From Lachnospiraceae bacterium (GTDB lineage Bacteria; Bacillota; Clostridia; Lachnospirales; Lachnospiraceae), in assembly GCA_021205305.1 (NCBI GenBank), contig JAJPXU010000003.1, forward strand, positions 1 to 40,739: a stretch of DNA of 40,739 nucleotides, in the 5' to 3' direction. The notes under the pieces were generated by a model, which was given only the letters and a program-made list of their open reading frames with translations, was not told the origin of the DNA and ran no database searches. A program made the position numbers and the translations under genes. Shown in pieces: positions 15,126 to 24,235 of the stretch (the first letter of the stretch is position 1; each line of letters begins with the position of its first letter).

Positions 15126-15915
15126 GAGCGCAGAGATTCAGAAAGATCTGGCGTGGCTTCTCTATTATGAAACAGAAAAACGGTTTTATATTGAACTTCC
15201 CGATGACGCAGATGAATGGGAGACGCCGCTGCTCTTATCGTCCTTTGTAAAAAGCGGAGAAAGAACGGTCAATTCTTACTGGAGCAGAGTGTGGGTACAG
15301 CAGCGGATTGTTCCCGCAGACCGACAGAATATCGGGCAGGTACTGAAAGACAACGGTCTGAAGGAATATGATGAGTTTGAATTACTTCTGCTTTCTATGG
15401 GCAGATGCGCGCAGGACGATTATTTTCTTGTTCCGCGAAAGGAGCAGGAACTACCGCCGCAGGTTCGGGGACGCTTTGCAAAAAGAGTCGAGGATGTGAT
15501 TTCACTGGGGTGTAATACCCTGTTGGTTTTTTTCCGGGATGGGATGGTTCGCAAATGTGATCTGACTGTCTGGTTCCGCGAGCATTCCCGGTTTTCGATT
15601 CTGATGAAAAAAGAAAAACTGTTTGATTGCGTACGGATGGAGACAGGAGGGCACGGAGTCACCTGGGATGAAAATATGAGCATTCCGGATTATATTTTAT
15701 ACCAGTACGGAGAAAAAGTCCCATTGGTGATGGAAGACTTCCGTGCTTTTGCGGCACAGCGGATCATTAATGTCAGTGAGGCGGCAGAGATCCTGGGCTG
15801 CTCCAGACAGAATGTCAATGATCTGATAAAGCGGGGAAAACTCCATCCTGTCAAAGCAACAGCGCGGAGCACTCTTTTGCTGAAGAGTGAGGTATTGAAA
15901 CGAAACTGGCAGTAA
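15100..15915 (+). CDS. HipA-N-like / DUF2442-like / HTH protein, partner of the kinase
   Basis: A 271-residue protein whose family I recognise only in parts. Residues 1-115 (SYWSRVWVQQRIVPADRQNI, GQVLKDNGLKEYDEFELLLL) recall the N-terminal subdomain that precedes the HipA kinase core. Residues about 150-205, ending in GVTWDENMSIPDYILYQYG, resemble the small DUF2442 fold. Residues about 223-271 form a MerR/excisionase-type helix-turn-helix (INVSEAAEILGCSRQNVNDL, then IKRGKLHPVKA). The HTH makes it a probable DNA-binding repressor and antitoxin candidate, which could bind the inverted repeat at 14159-14180. The start at 15100 lies inside the kinase gene; there is no strong binding site, so it is probably made by translational coupling. 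The function is inference. Confidence 0.65.
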   Translation: MKLFAIRDESAEIQKDLAWLLYYETEKRFYIELPDDADEWETPLLLSSFVKSGERTVNSYWSRVWVQQRIVPADRQNIGQVLKDNGLKEYDEFELLLLSMGRCAQDDYFLVPRKEQELPPQVRGRFAKRVEDVISLGCNTLLVFFRDGMVRKCDLTVWFREHSRFSILMKKEKLFDCVRMETGGHGVTWDENMSIPDYILYQYGEKVPLVMEDFRAFAAQRIINVSEAAEILGCSRQNVNDLIKRGKLHPVKATARSTLLLKSEVLKRNWQ

Positions 15916-15957
15916 ACCATGGTTCAGAACAGATATTTTGAAGATGGAAAAAGTATC

Positions 15958-15986
15958 TTGACAAACTCCACTCCGTTCGTTAAGAT
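15958..15986 (+). promoter_or_regulatory. Promoter of valS
   Basis: TTGACA (15958-15963) and TAAGAT (15981-15986) with 17 bases between. A fragment GGTTCAGAACAG (15921-15932), like the end of the elements at 3323 and 32860, lies just upstream. Confidence 0.8.
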
Positions 15987-15992
15987 AACAGA

Positions 15993-16313
15993 GAAGTAAA
16001 TAGCTGTGAGGAACAATGATTCGTAATCACAGCCGGAATAGTGAAGAGAAAGAGGAGTACGCATCACGGCGCCGACAGAGAGAAGGGTTCACTGGCTGGA
16101 AGACCCTTTGGGATGGACGGATGCGGAATGTGGCTTTTGAACTGAGTGGCTGAAGCGGATGCGCCAAATCCGTGTGTAAGGCATTCCGGGGCTTCCCGTT
16201 ACAGGAGATGGAGATACGGATGAAAGTGTGCGCTTTTGTCCGCAAGAAAAGGTGGTACCGCGAGACATTCGCCCTTTGTATACGCTTGTATGCAGAGGGC
16301 GCTTTTATTTTTT
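15993..16313 (+). promoter_or_regulatory. T-box leader of valS (tRNA-Val sensing)
   Basis: Stem I is clear: GAAAG pairs with CTTTT at the base; AGTA (16056-16059) faces GAAT (16126-16129); CGCATC (16060-16065) pairs with GATGCG (16120-16125); AGAGAG lies at 16077-16082. The specifier in the GAA-N-codon frame is GTG (16130-16132), a valine codon, agreeing with the gene. The T-box AAGGTGGTACCGCGAG is at 16249-16264. Uncharged tRNA-Val should favour the antiterminator and so raise valS expression. Confidence 0.93.
16270..16313 (+). terminator. T-box-controlled terminator before valS
   Basis: CGCCCT with TTGTATAC (16270-16283) pairs with GTATGCAGAGGGCG (16288-16301) around GCTT, and is followed by a T-rich tract. 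Confidence 0.9.
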
Positions 16314-16337
16314 ACCAACCGAAAAAAGGAGGAGACT

Positions 16338-19337
16338 ATGAGCAAAGAACTGGCAAAGACCTATGACCCGAAGGGTCTGGAAGACCGGATCTACCAGAAC
16401 TGGCTGGATAAGGGATATTTCCACGCCGAGGTGAATCCGGAGAAGAAACCGTTTACGATTGTAATTCCGCCGCCCAATGTGACGGGACAGCTGCACATGG
16501 GACATGCGCTGGATGAGACGATGCAGGATATCTTGATCCGTTTTAAGCGGATGCAGGGCTATGAGGCGCTCTGGCAGCCGGGTACGGACCACGCCGCGAT
16601 CGCGACGGAGGTCAAGGTGACAGAGATGCTGAAAAAGAAGGGCATCGATAAGGATGAGATTGGCCGAGAGGAATTCCTGAAATACGCGTGGGCGTGGAAG
16701 GAGGAGTACGGCGGAAAGATCACGAATCAGCTGAAGAAGCTCGGCGCCTCCGCAGACTGGGAGCGGGAGCGCTTTACGATGGATGAGGGCTGCTCGAAAG
16801 CGGTGGAGGAAGTGTTTATCCGCCTGTACAATAAGGGTTATATTTACAAGGGCTCCCGTATCATCAACTGGTGTCCGGTCTGCCAGACCTCAATTTCTGA
16901 CGCGGAAGTGATTCATGAGGATCAGGATGGATTTTTCTGGCACATCAATTATCCGGTGGTGGGCGAACCGGGGCAGTTCGTGGAGATCGCGACGACCCGT
17001 CCGGAGACGCTGCTCGGGGATACCGCGGTGGCGGTGAACCCGGAGGATGAGCGTTACACACATCTGGTGGGTAAGATGCTGGAGCTTCCGCTGACCGGCC
17101 GGCAGATTCCGGTGATCGCGGATGAATATGTGGATAAGGAGTTCGGAACCGGCTGTGTGAAGATTACGCCGGCACACGACCCGAATGACTTCGAAGTAGG
17201 CAAACGCCATAATCTGCCGGAGATCAACATTCTCAATGATGACGCGACGATCAATGAGCTGGGCGGCAAGTACGCGGGGATGGACCGCTACGAGGCGCGC
17301 AAGGCGATGGTGGCGGATCTGGATGCGCTCGGTCTGCTGGTAAAGGTAGTGCCGCATTCACACAGCGTAGGCACTCATGACCGCTGCAAGACAACGGTGG
17401 AGCCGATGATCAAACCGCAGTGGTTTGTGCGCATGAAAGAGATGGCAGAACCGGCAATTGAGGCGCTCAGGCGCGGAAAAATTAATGTTCCTGGCGCAGA
17501 TCTCGCAGCGGAGGCTGTAGCGGAGTCGGAAGCAGAGGCGGCTGATGGCGCAGCGAAAGCAGATGGAGAGATTGCAAGCACATCAAATCCTGCAACGGAT
17601 GGACTGATGACAGATAGTGGTGACGGAAACAAATCCGATTTCGAAGGAACCTTAACCTTTGTCCCGGATCGCTTTGATAAGATTTATCTGCATTGGCTGG
17701 AGAACATCAAGGACTGGTGCATTTCCCGCCAGCTCTGGTGGGGGCATCGGATTCCGGCTTATTATTGCGATGACTGCGGGGAAATGGTAGTAGCGCGTGA
17801 AATGCCGAAGATCTGTCCGAAGTGCGGCAGGGGAAGCGCCCCCTCCTGCCAGTCGGCGGCAGGTCGCAGTGCCGATTCCGAAAGTGCTTCGCACTTGGGC
17901 ACTGCTCACTTGACACAGGATCCGGATACGCTGGACACCTGGTTTTCCTCCGCACTCTGGCCATTCTCGACACTCGGCTGGCCGGAGAAAACACCGGAAA
18001 TGGATTATTTCTACCCAACGGATGTGCTGGTGACCGGCTATGATATTATTTTCTTCTGGGTTATCCGTATGGTATTTTCCGGTATTGAGCAGACCGGGAA
18101 GGTGCCGTTCCATCATGTACTGATCCACGGACTGGTGCGCGATTCCCAGGGCCGCAAGATGAGCAAATCCCTCGGAAACGGCATTGACCCGCTGGAAATC
18201 ATTGACCAGTACGGTGCGGATGCGCTGCGGCTGACACTGATCACGGGCAATGCGCCGGGCAATGATATGCGCTTCTATATGGAGCGGGTGGAGGCGTCCC
18301 GCAACTTTGCGAACAAGGTGTGGAATGCGTCGCGTTTTATTATGATGAATCTGGACAAAGCGGCGGAAGCAGGCGGTGCGGCGGGAATCCCGGCGCAGAT
18401 AGAGATTTCCGAGCTGACCAGTGCGGATAAGTGGATTCTTTCGAAGGTCAATGATCTGGCGAAGGATGTGACCGACAATATGGACCGCTATGAGCTTGGT
18501 ATTGCGGTGCAGAAGGTCTATGACTTCATCTGGGAAGAGTTCTGTGACTGGTACATTGAGATGGTGAAGCCGCGTCTTTACAGCGAGACGGACACCTCCA
18601 AGACAGCGGCGCTCTGGACGCTGAAGACGGTGCTGACGAATGCACTGAAGCTGCTGCATCCGTTCATGCCGTTCATTACCGAAGAGATTTTCTGTACCTT
18701 ACAGAACACGGCGGAGGAAAGTGCGTGCGGCGTGAACATATCCGCTGGTGCGGGGCCATCCCGGACGACTCCTTCCGGATACCAGATGCCGGAAATTGCG
18801 GAATCCATTATGATCTCCTCCTGGCCGGAATGGAAGGAAGCGTGGAACTTTGAAGAGGATGAGAAAGCGGTTGAGACGATCAAAGAAGCCGTGCGCGCGA
18901 TCCGCAATGCCCGTACTGGCATGAATGTGCCGCCAAGCAGAAAAGCACAGGTATATGTGGTAGCGGAAAGCGAGGCAGTTCGCACGATTTTTGAGAACGG
19001 CAAGGTCTTTTTTGCAACACTGGGTTACGCGAGCGAGGTGCATGTGCAGGCAGACAAGACGGGCATCAGCGACGACGCGGTATCGGCTGTGATTCCGGAG
19101 GCGGTTGTTTATATGCCGTTTGCGGATCTGGTAGATCTGGATAAGGAACTGGCGCGTCTGCAAAAGGAAGAGGAGCGTCTGACGAAAGAGCTGGCTCGTG
19201 TCAATGGAATGCTTGGAAATGAGAAATTTACGAGCCGGGCGCCGCAGGCAAAGATTGACGAAGAAAAAGCGAAGCTTGTGAAATATACACAGATGATGGA
19301 GCAGGTGAAAGGGCAGTTAAAGCGGCTGCAGAGCTAA
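16338..19337 (+). CDS. valS: Valyl-tRNA synthetase with three insertions
   Basis: A 999-residue class I synthetase that charges tRNA-Val. It has the HIGH-type motif HMGHALDE, the editing domain with [15 protein letters not shown], the [11 protein letters not shown] region with zinc-type Cys pairs (CDDC, CPKC), the KMSKS motif RKMSKSLGN, and a C-terminal coiled-coil arm ([20 protein letters not shown]). The family is usually about 880 residues. The excess lies in three places: about 387-436 (Ala/Glu/Ser/Asp-rich, before the [15 protein letters not shown] segment), about 497-524 (between CPKCG and [11 protein letters not shown]), encoded by palindromic DNA, and about 790-820 before ISSWPEW. All catalytic motifs survive. 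Start at 16338 follows AAAGGAGG. It is monocistronic behind a T-box. Confidence 0.97.
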   Translation: MSKELAKTYDPKGLEDRIYQNWLDKGYFHAEVNPEKKPFTIVIPPPNVTGQLHMGHALDETMQDILIRFKRMQGYEALWQPGTDHAAIATEVKVTEMLKKKGIDKDEIGREEFLKYAWAWKEEYGGKITNQLKKLGASADWERERFTMDEGCSKAVEEVFIRLYNKGYIYKGSRIINWCPVCQTSISDAEVIHEDQDGFFWHINYPVVGEPGQFVEIATTRPETLLGDTAVAVNPEDERYTHLVGKMLELPLTGRQIPVIADEYVDKEFGTGCVKITPAHDPNDFEVGKRHNLPEINILNDDATINELGGKYAGMDRYEARKAMVADLDALGLLVKVVPHSHSVGTHDRCKTTVEPMIKPQWFVRMKEMAEPAIEALRRGKINVPGADLAAEAVAESEAEAADGAAKADGEIASTSNPATDGLMTDSGDGNKSDFEGTLTFVPDRFDKIYLHWLENIKDWCISRQLWWGHRIPAYYCDDCGEMVVAREMPKICPKCGRGSAPSCQSAAGRSADSESASHLGTAHLTQDPDTLDTWFSSALWPFSTLGWPEKTPEMDYFYPTDVLVTGYDIIFFWVIRMVFSGIEQTGKVPFHHVLIHGLVRDSQGRKMSKSLGNGIDPLEIIDQYGADALRLTLITGNAPGNDMRFYMERVEASRNFANKVWNASRFIMMNLDKAAEAGGAAGIPAQIEISELTSADKWILSKVNDLAKDVTDNMDRYELGIAVQKVYDFIWEEFCDWYIEMVKPRLYSETDTSKTAALWTLKTVLTNALKLLHPFMPFITEEIFCTLQNTAEESACGVNISAGAGPSRTTPSGYQMPEIAESIMISSWPEWKEAWNFEEDEKAVETIKEAVRAIRNARTGMNVPPSRKAQVYVVAESEAVRTIFENGKVFFATLGYASEVHVQADKTGISDDAVSAVIPEAVVYMPFADLVDLDKELARLQKEEERLTKELARVNGMLGNEKFTSRAPQAKIDEEKAKLVKYTQMMEQVKGQLKRLQS
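17827..17910. repeat. Palindromic element inserted in frame in valS
   Basis: GGCAGGGG and CCCCTCCTGCC form one hairpin (17826-17850). CCTGCC...GGCAGG overlaps it (17845-17863). AGTGCC...GGCACT (17868-17903) form an outer stem around an inner hairpin AAGTGC-TTC-GCACTT, with the spacer on the left only. The element shares GCCCCCTC and TCGGCGGCAGG with the intergenic element at 12887-12958, and CCTGCCAGT with the addB element. It adds about 28 codons without breaking the frame. Confidence 0.8.
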
Positions 19338-19344
19338 GAAAGAG

Positions 19345-19383
19345 AAAAGGCGTCGTGCGGACAAAACCGCATGACGCCTTTTT
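19345..19383. terminator. Bidirectional terminator between valS and the minus-strand gene
   Basis: AAAAGGCGTCGTGCGG pairs with CCGCATGACGCCTTTTT around ACAAAA with one wobble-type mismatch; A- and T-runs flank it on both sides, so it can end both converging transcripts. Confidence 0.88.
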
Positions 19384-19384
19384 G

Positions 19385-19447
19385 ATGCGCAGGGCCGGGC
19401 AAGGTGTTTTGCGGCTTAAGCCGCCCCGGCCCGCGCGGGCGAGTAGG
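19385..19447 (+). repeat. GC-rich palindromic repeat R1, copy C
   Basis: Same family as 14197-14262. Outer arms GGCCGGG (19393-19399) and CCCGGCC (19425-19431) enclose an 11-nt left spacer and the inner hairpin GCGGC-TTAA-GCCGC (19411-19424). Relative to copy B the outer stem gains a pair (GG/CC), so pairing is kept. Confidence 0.85.
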
Positions 19448-19461
19448 GAATATTTCGCAGT

Positions 19462-20184
19462 TTATTCTTCTGCATCAACGGTTTCTGTCTCCGTTTCCGC
19501 AGCTTCCTCATTTTCCATGCCGGCTTCCGTAGCTGTTTCCTCATCTTCTGCCTCGTCTGCCTGCGTGTAGATCAGCGTGACCGTGTCGATTTCGAAGGAA
19601 CTGCTGATTGTGAAATGGATGATGTCGCCAACCTGAAAATCGGAGACATCAAAATCTTCAGTCTCAACGGTTTCTTCTGTTTCGGATTCTGCTTCTGTGT
19701 CTTCCACGGCGTCTTCATCCGCCGTGCCTTCTGCATCTTCATCGCTATCTGCGGTTTCCGCTTCTTCCGCGTCCTCGTCCTCCGTATTTTCCGTCTCTTC
19801 TTCCGCGTCTTCGTCTGCATTTGCCTCAACGGTTGTGATGGTCAGCAAATCCGCGAGCTGCGCGGAGGTTACATCATCAGCGACGGTGAACTGTATGTAC
19901 ACCTCTGAAAGCTCCAGTGTCGCAGAAGCAGCGTCTTCCTCATCCTCGATCAGATCGCCGGTATTTACGACAAGTGTACCATCGTCATTTATGATTACAA
20001 TCTCTCCGTACAGATCGAGTCCGGTGCCTGCTGCCGCATCGAGGAGCGCAATGCCCGCGGAAATGGCAGCATTTTCGGTCTCGGTCTCCGTCTCGGTTTC
20101 TGTCTCTGCTTCTTCAGCAAAAACGCCTACGGATGTAAAAGAGAGCGTCAGTCCCAGCATGATTGCTACTAATTTTTTCTTCAT
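19462..20184 (-). CDS. Secreted acidic Glu/Thr-rich protein
   Basis: A 240-residue protein with a clear Sec signal peptide (MKKKLVAIMLGLTLSFTSVG, cleaved near VFA-EE). The mature part is very acidic and repetitive: a TETETETETE tract, a folded-looking segment with LDLYGEIVIINDDGTLVVNT and SEVYIQFTVADDVTSAQLAD, a long Glu/Asp/Ala linker (about residues 118-170), a segment SDFQVGDIIHFTISSSFEID, then another acidic tail. No lipobox Cys or sortase motif is visible, so it is probably released. No function is recognised; calcium or cation binding is possible given the charge. It is the only minus-strand gene in the window. AGGAAGG precedes the start, and a TATAAT (20240 to 20235, minus strand) is a likely -10. 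Confidence 0.82.
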   Translation of the reverse strand: MKKKLVAIMLGLTLSFTSVGVFAEEAETETETETETENAAISAGIALLDAAAGTGLDLYGEIVIINDDGTLVVNTGDLIEDEEDAASATLELSEVYIQFTVADDVTSAQLADLLTITTVEANADEDAEEETENTEDEDAEEAETADSDEDAEGTADEDAVEDTEAESETEETVETEDFDVSDFQVGDIIHFTISSSFEIDTVTLIYTQADEAEDEETATEAGMENEEAAETETETVDAEE

Positions 20185-20234
20185 AGGTTTGAACCTTCCT
20201 TTCCTGAATCGTAATGCAACTTACGTCGTTTACT

Positions 20235-20240
20235 ATTATA
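20235..20240 (-). promoter_or_regulatory. Possible -10 box of the minus-strand secreted protein gene
   Basis: A perfect TATAAT on the minus strand, 51 bases before the start codon. I see no convincing -35. Confidence 0.45.
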
Positions 20241-20324
20241 CAGGCTGTTTGCCCTGCCCTACTTTACCGGAAAAGTATGTCTAAAGTGTGTCGATGCGGA
20301 AAAAACACGGACAGAATTGATTGG

Positions 20325-20353
20325 TTGTATTATGGCGCGGATTGTGCTATCCT
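20325..20353 (+). promoter_or_regulatory. Possible promoter of addBA
   Basis: TTGTAT (20325-20330) and TATCCT (20348-20353) are 17 bases apart, about 36 bases before the addB start. Both boxes are moderate. Confidence 0.4.
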
Positions 20354-20389
20354 GAATGGAATCCAGATTTGCACCAGAGGAGGAATCGA

Positions 20390-23300
20390 ATGTCTTTGCA
20401 GTTTATATTTGGAAATTCCGGCAGCGGAAAATCGCGTTTCTTATATCAAAGGATGATTGAGGAATCGAGGCTTCACCCGGAACGCAGTTATCTTGTGATT
20501 GTGCCGGAACAGTTCACGATGCAGACCCAGCGGGATCTGGTGCTGCTGCACCCGGACGGCGGTATTATGAACATCGATGTCCTCAGCTTTCGGCGTCTGG
20601 CGCATCGGGTATTTGAGGAAGTTGGAGCTGACCGCAGGACGATTCTGACTGAGACCGGCAAAAATCTGATGCTGCGCAGGGTGGCGGAACAGCAAAAAGA
20701 TCAGCTGAAAGTGCTTGGCTCGCGGATGAACCGTACGGGATATGTATCGGAGGTAAAATCCATTCTCTCAGAACTGATGCAGTATGAGGTGTCCGATTAT
20801 GACCTGCAATGCATGCTGGAATCGGTGGAGAACAGGCCTCTTCTGCACGCGAAACTGGAGGATGTCCGAGTGCTCTACCGGGCTTTTCTGGAGTATCAGC
20901 GGGATCGTTTTATGAAGCCGGAAGAATTGCTGGAAGTACTTGCGCAGGTGGCGGGAAAGTCAAAGCTTCTGCGGCAGAGCGTACTTGCGTTTGACGGTTA
21001 TGCAGGATTCACGCCTTCGCAGCTTTCGGTTCTGGAAAAACTTCTTGTGGTCTGTCCGAAGATTTATCTGACCGTGACCATTGATGCGCGGGAATCCTTT
21101 TTTGGTAAAATCAGGGAGCATGAGCTGTTCGCACCGAGCCGCCGCCTGATCAAAAGCGTGGCGGAACGCTGTGAAAAAACAATGCGCATGGGAAAAGGCG
21201 AAAACCGCAGCCACCAAGAGACCTCGGATACGAGAGATGGCGAAATGCGCGGCTATGAAGAGCCGATTGTATTGGGAACGCTCCCGCGCTTTTCCAGGGA
21301 TGGGGCGCTGCGTCATCTGGAGCAGAATTTATTTCGGAAAAAGCAGCTTCCATATGAAGGGGAATCCGATGAAATTTCACTTCATGAGCTTTCTTCTCCG
21401 GCGCAGGAGGTGCATTTTGCGGCGCGGACGATCTCACATCTGGTGCGGGAAGGGCAGTACCGCTACCGTGAAATCGCGGTGATTGCCGGAGATCTGAATG
21501 CGTACGGGGATTATGTCAAAAATATTTTCCCGAGCTATGGTATCCCGGCTTTCGTGGATGAGACGAGAGGAATTCTTCTGAATCCCTGTCTGGAATTTGT
21601 GCGCGGGGCGCTGGCGATGGTGCGGGATGATTTTTCGCGTGAGAGTGTGTTTCGTTTTTTGCGGACCGGGCTGGCGGGTCTTTCTTCGGACGAAGCAGAC
21701 CGTCTGGAAAACTATGTGATCGCGGCGGGGATCCGCGGATATCGGCGCTGGGAAGAAGAATGGACCTGGTGTCCGGAGGGGCTTCGCACGGTGACGGGTC
21801 TGGGTGAAAACATGCAGGTTCCCGAAGCTTCGGGCGAAGAAATCCATCTCGCAGGTCTGGAATTGTATAACGCTCTGCGTGCGCGTTTTATAGACCGTGT
21901 TGGTTCGTTCACAGAGGAGATGCGGGTGAAAAATCGTCCGCTTCGTGCGTATGCGCAGGCTTTGTATCATCTGTTGGCGGACTGCAATGTGCAGCAGCAG
22001 ATGAAAAATCTGGAAAACCAGGCGGGAGAGCTTTCCTCGGAGTATCGGCAGGTATATCCGGTTCTGATCGGGCTGCTGGATGAAATGGTGGATCTGCTTG
22101 GGGAAGAGCGGATGGACTGCGGGGAATTTTCAGAGATATTGGACGCAGGGCTTTCGGAAGCAAGAATCGGAATCATTCCTCCTGGCATCGATCAGGTACA
22201 GGTGGGTGATATTCGCCGTTCCCGGCTTTCGAATGTAAAAATATTGTTTTTCCTTGGGCTGAATGATGGCTGGGTACCTGCCCGCCCGGACGGCGGCGGG
22301 ATTGTCTCGGATACCGAACGGGAAATTTTGCTGAACGCCGGGGCCTCTCTGGCGCCTTCCGCGCGGGAAAACAGCTATATTCAGCGCTTCTATCTTTACC
22401 AGAATCTGACAAAGCCGCAGGATCGGCTGTATTTGTCCTGGTGTTTAAGCAGCGGAGATGGGACGGCAATGCGGCCATCCTATCTGGTTTCTGTACTCAG
22501 GCGATTGTTTCCGAAGATGCAAACGCAGCGGGAGCAGGACGCAGGGACGATGTTTTCTCAGGTGACTTCAAAAGAGAATGGGATGTTGTACCTGCTGCAT
22601 GGGCTGCAGAAAGTGCGGAATTCGGCGGCAGCTGCCCCTGGTCAGACAGAGACGTGCCGAAGGGAATCAATCCAAAATCAGCGGGAAATGCAAGATTTTG
22701 GGAGAAATCAGGGCGAACAGTCTGACGCACAGGAAACACACACGGAGCAGAGTGCCTGGCTTGAGCTGTATCGGCTGTATTTGAAAGATGACGCGTACCG
22801 GGAACGGGTTCGCACCCTCGTCGGCGCGGCTTTCCTGCGTGGAAAAGTTCCGGATACGGAGCATCTGGAGGCACAGACCGCGCGGGAACTCTACGGAATG
22901 TTCCGGCAGGGCGGTGCTTCAGGAGGAATATCGGCGAGCGTCACGCGGCTGGAATTGTTTGCGGGCTGCGCGTTTTCCCATTTTGCTTCCTACGGCTTGC
23001 GGCTGCGAAGCCGTGAAGAGTATGGGCTGCAGGCGACTGACCTGGGAACACTGTTTCACGAAGCGATTGAATTTTTTTCACGGCAAATGCTTGCGGAGGG
23101 CTTTGACCCGGGCGAGCGTCCATACGAAGAACAGGCCAGACGCATGGATCAGTGCGTGGATATGGCGGCAGAACGGTATGGGGATGGCATTCTGCATGCG
23201 AACGCGCGCGATGAATATACAATCCGGCGGCTGAAACGGATTCTGCGGCGTACGGTTTGGGTGATGCGTGAGCAGACGAGGGCAGGGCGGTTCCGACCGG

Positions 23301-24235
23301 TTGGTTTTGAGATTTCATTCGCGGATACGGACAATCTGGACGCGACGAGAGTGCGCCTGGGAGAAAATGGACAGATTCGTCTGCAGGGGCGGATTGACCG
23401 CATCGACACCGCGGAGACGGAGGACACGGTCTATGTGAAAGTGGTTGATTATAAATCCGGTATGACGCAGTTTGACCCGGTGTCGCTTTACTATGGGCTT
23501 CAGATGCAGCTGATTGTTTACCTGAATGCGGCACTTGAGATGGAACGGAAGCTGCACCCGGACAAAAAGGTCGTCCCCGCCGGTGTTTTCTATCACCGGA
23601 TGCAGGACCCGGTATTGGAAAAGGAGGAGGATCCGGAGCGAGCGAGGGAGACTTTGCTGAAAAAAATGCGGCCGAACGGCCTGGTAAACAGCGATGGTCC
23701 GGTGATTCGCCTTTTTGACGGGGCGATGAGCGGAGATTCGCTGGTGATTCCCGTAGGTTTCAAGAAGGATGGGACGCTCAAAGCAACCTCCAGCGTTGTA
23801 ACAACGGAGCAGTTTGAGGCGCTTTCCGGATACGTGACTGAACTTCTGTGCAGGATGGGCGGGGAAATTCTCGATGGAATGATCGAGGCACGTCCGTATG
23901 TGGATAAAAACAGAAGCGCCTGCGATTACTGTCTTTATGCGGATGTCTGCGGCTTCGACCGCAAACTCCCCGGCCGCTGCGAAAAACGGCAGCCGCAGCT
24001 GACAGCCGACGAAGTAATTGAGCGCCTGCCCAACGCAAAGCGTTCAGAAAATGGCAGGCGCGACCTGCCGCCGGTGCTGCCTGCCAGTGGCAGGCGTTTA
24101 GCACCGACCGAAGCGAGAGCGGAGAACGAAGGTGAGGGGGCGATACCCGAGCGCCTATCGACAGGGGATAGCCTGAGAAAGGAGGTGACGACACATGGCA
24201 GTGAAGTGGACGAAGGAACAGCAGCAGGTGATTGA
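20390..24235 (+). CDS. addB: ATP-dependent helicase/nuclease subunit B (AddB)
   Basis: A 1281-residue subunit of the AddAB complex, which resects double-strand breaks up to Chi and loads RecA. It has an N-terminal Walker A (FGNSGSGKSRF, Lys14), an inactive helicase fold, and a C-terminal nuclease domain with GRIDRID and VKVVDYKSG. The iron-sulphur cluster cysteines are visible: Cys860 (FAGCAFSHF) and Cys1178, Cys1181 and Cys1187 (CDYCLYADVC). AddB is usually about 1150-1170 residues. Excess lies in a polar insertion near residues 740-790 and in about 75 residues after the Fe-S motif, where the DNA is a palindromic element (24022-24106). This tail overlaps addA by 41 bases. The start at 20390 follows AGAGGAGG. 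Confidence 0.95.
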   Translation: MSLQFIFGNSGSGKSRFLYQRMIEESRLHPERSYLVIVPEQFTMQTQRDLVLLHPDGGIMNIDVLSFRRLAHRVFEEVGADRRTILTETGKNLMLRRVAEQQKDQLKVLGSRMNRTGYVSEVKSILSELMQYEVSDYDLQCMLESVENRPLLHAKLEDVRVLYRAFLEYQRDRFMKPEELLEVLAQVAGKSKLLRQSVLAFDGYAGFTPSQLSVLEKLLVVCPKIYLTVTIDARESFFGKIREHELFAPSRRLIKSVAERCEKTMRMGKGENRSHQETSDTRDGEMRGYEEPIVLGTLPRFSRDGALRHLEQNLFRKKQLPYEGESDEISLHELSSPAQEVHFAARTISHLVREGQYRYREIAVIAGDLNAYGDYVKNIFPSYGIPAFVDETRGILLNPCLEFVRGALAMVRDDFSRESVFRFLRTGLAGLSSDEADRLENYVIAAGIRGYRRWEEEWTWCPEGLRTVTGLGENMQVPEASGEEIHLAGLELYNALRARFIDRVGSFTEEMRVKNRPLRAYAQALYHLLADCNVQQQMKNLENQAGELSSEYRQVYPVLIGLLDEMVDLLGEERMDCGEFSEILDAGLSEARIGIIPPGIDQVQVGDIRRSRLSNVKILFFLGLNDGWVPARPDGGGIVSDTEREILLNAGASLAPSARENSYIQRFYLYQNLTKPQDRLYLSWCLSSGDGTAMRPSYLVSVLRRLFPKMQTQREQDAGTMFSQVTSKENGMLYLLHGLQKVRNSAAAAPGQTETCRRESIQNQREMQDFGRNQGEQSDAQETHTEQSAWLELYRLYLKDDAYRERVRTLVGAAFLRGKVPDTEHLEAQTARELYGMFRQGGASGGISASVTRLELFAGCAFSHFASYGLRLRSREEYGLQATDLGTLFHEAIEFFSRQMLAEGFDPGERPYEEQARRMDQCVDMAAERYGDGILHANARDEYTIRRLKRILRRTVWVMREQTRAGRFRPVGFEISFADTDNLDATRVRLGENGQIRLQGRIDRIDTAETEDTVYVKVVDYKSGMTQFDPVSLYYGLQMQLIVYLNAALEMERKLHPDKKVVPAGVFYHRMQDPVLEKEEDPERARETLLKKMRPNGLVNSDGPVIRLFDGAMSGDSLVIPVGFKKDGTLKATSSVVTTEQFEALSGYVTELLCRMGGEILDGMIEARPYVDKNRSACDYCLYADVCGFDRKLPGRCEKRQPQLTADEVIERLPNAKRSENGRRDLPPVLPASGRRLAPTEARAENEGEGAIPERLSTGDSLRKEVTTHGSEVDEGTAAGD
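22672..22701. repeat. Inverted repeat inside the addB insertion
   Basis: CCAAAATC is inverted as GATTTTGG over 14 intervening bases, inside the stretch of addB that encodes a polar, low-complexity insertion (about 22612-22760). Confidence 0.45.
24020..24110. repeat. Composite palindromic element forming the addB 3' end
   Basis: Hairpin A: GCGCCTGCC (24022-24030) and GGCAGGCGC (24053-24061) enclose ACGC-AAA-GCGT and a spacer on the right. Hairpin B: CGGTGCT (24072-24078) and AGCACCG (24100-24106) enclose CCTGCCA-G-TGGCAGG. Hairpin B and the following GACCGAAG align with the reverse complement of the intergenic element at 32648-32860, with paired changes in both stems. It lies in the addB frame downstream of the last conserved residue. 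Confidence 0.78.

Noticed and set aside
19697-20284. Ser-rich + strand frame opposite the acidic secreted protein
   Set aside because: It is the complement of Glu/Asp/Thr codon repeats; no start site, and the minus-strand frame has a signal peptide and a good ribosome-binding site.
22441-23534. Several 100-200 residue frames on both strands within addB
   Set aside because: They are shadows of the GC-rich addB frame, without start signals or recognisable domains.
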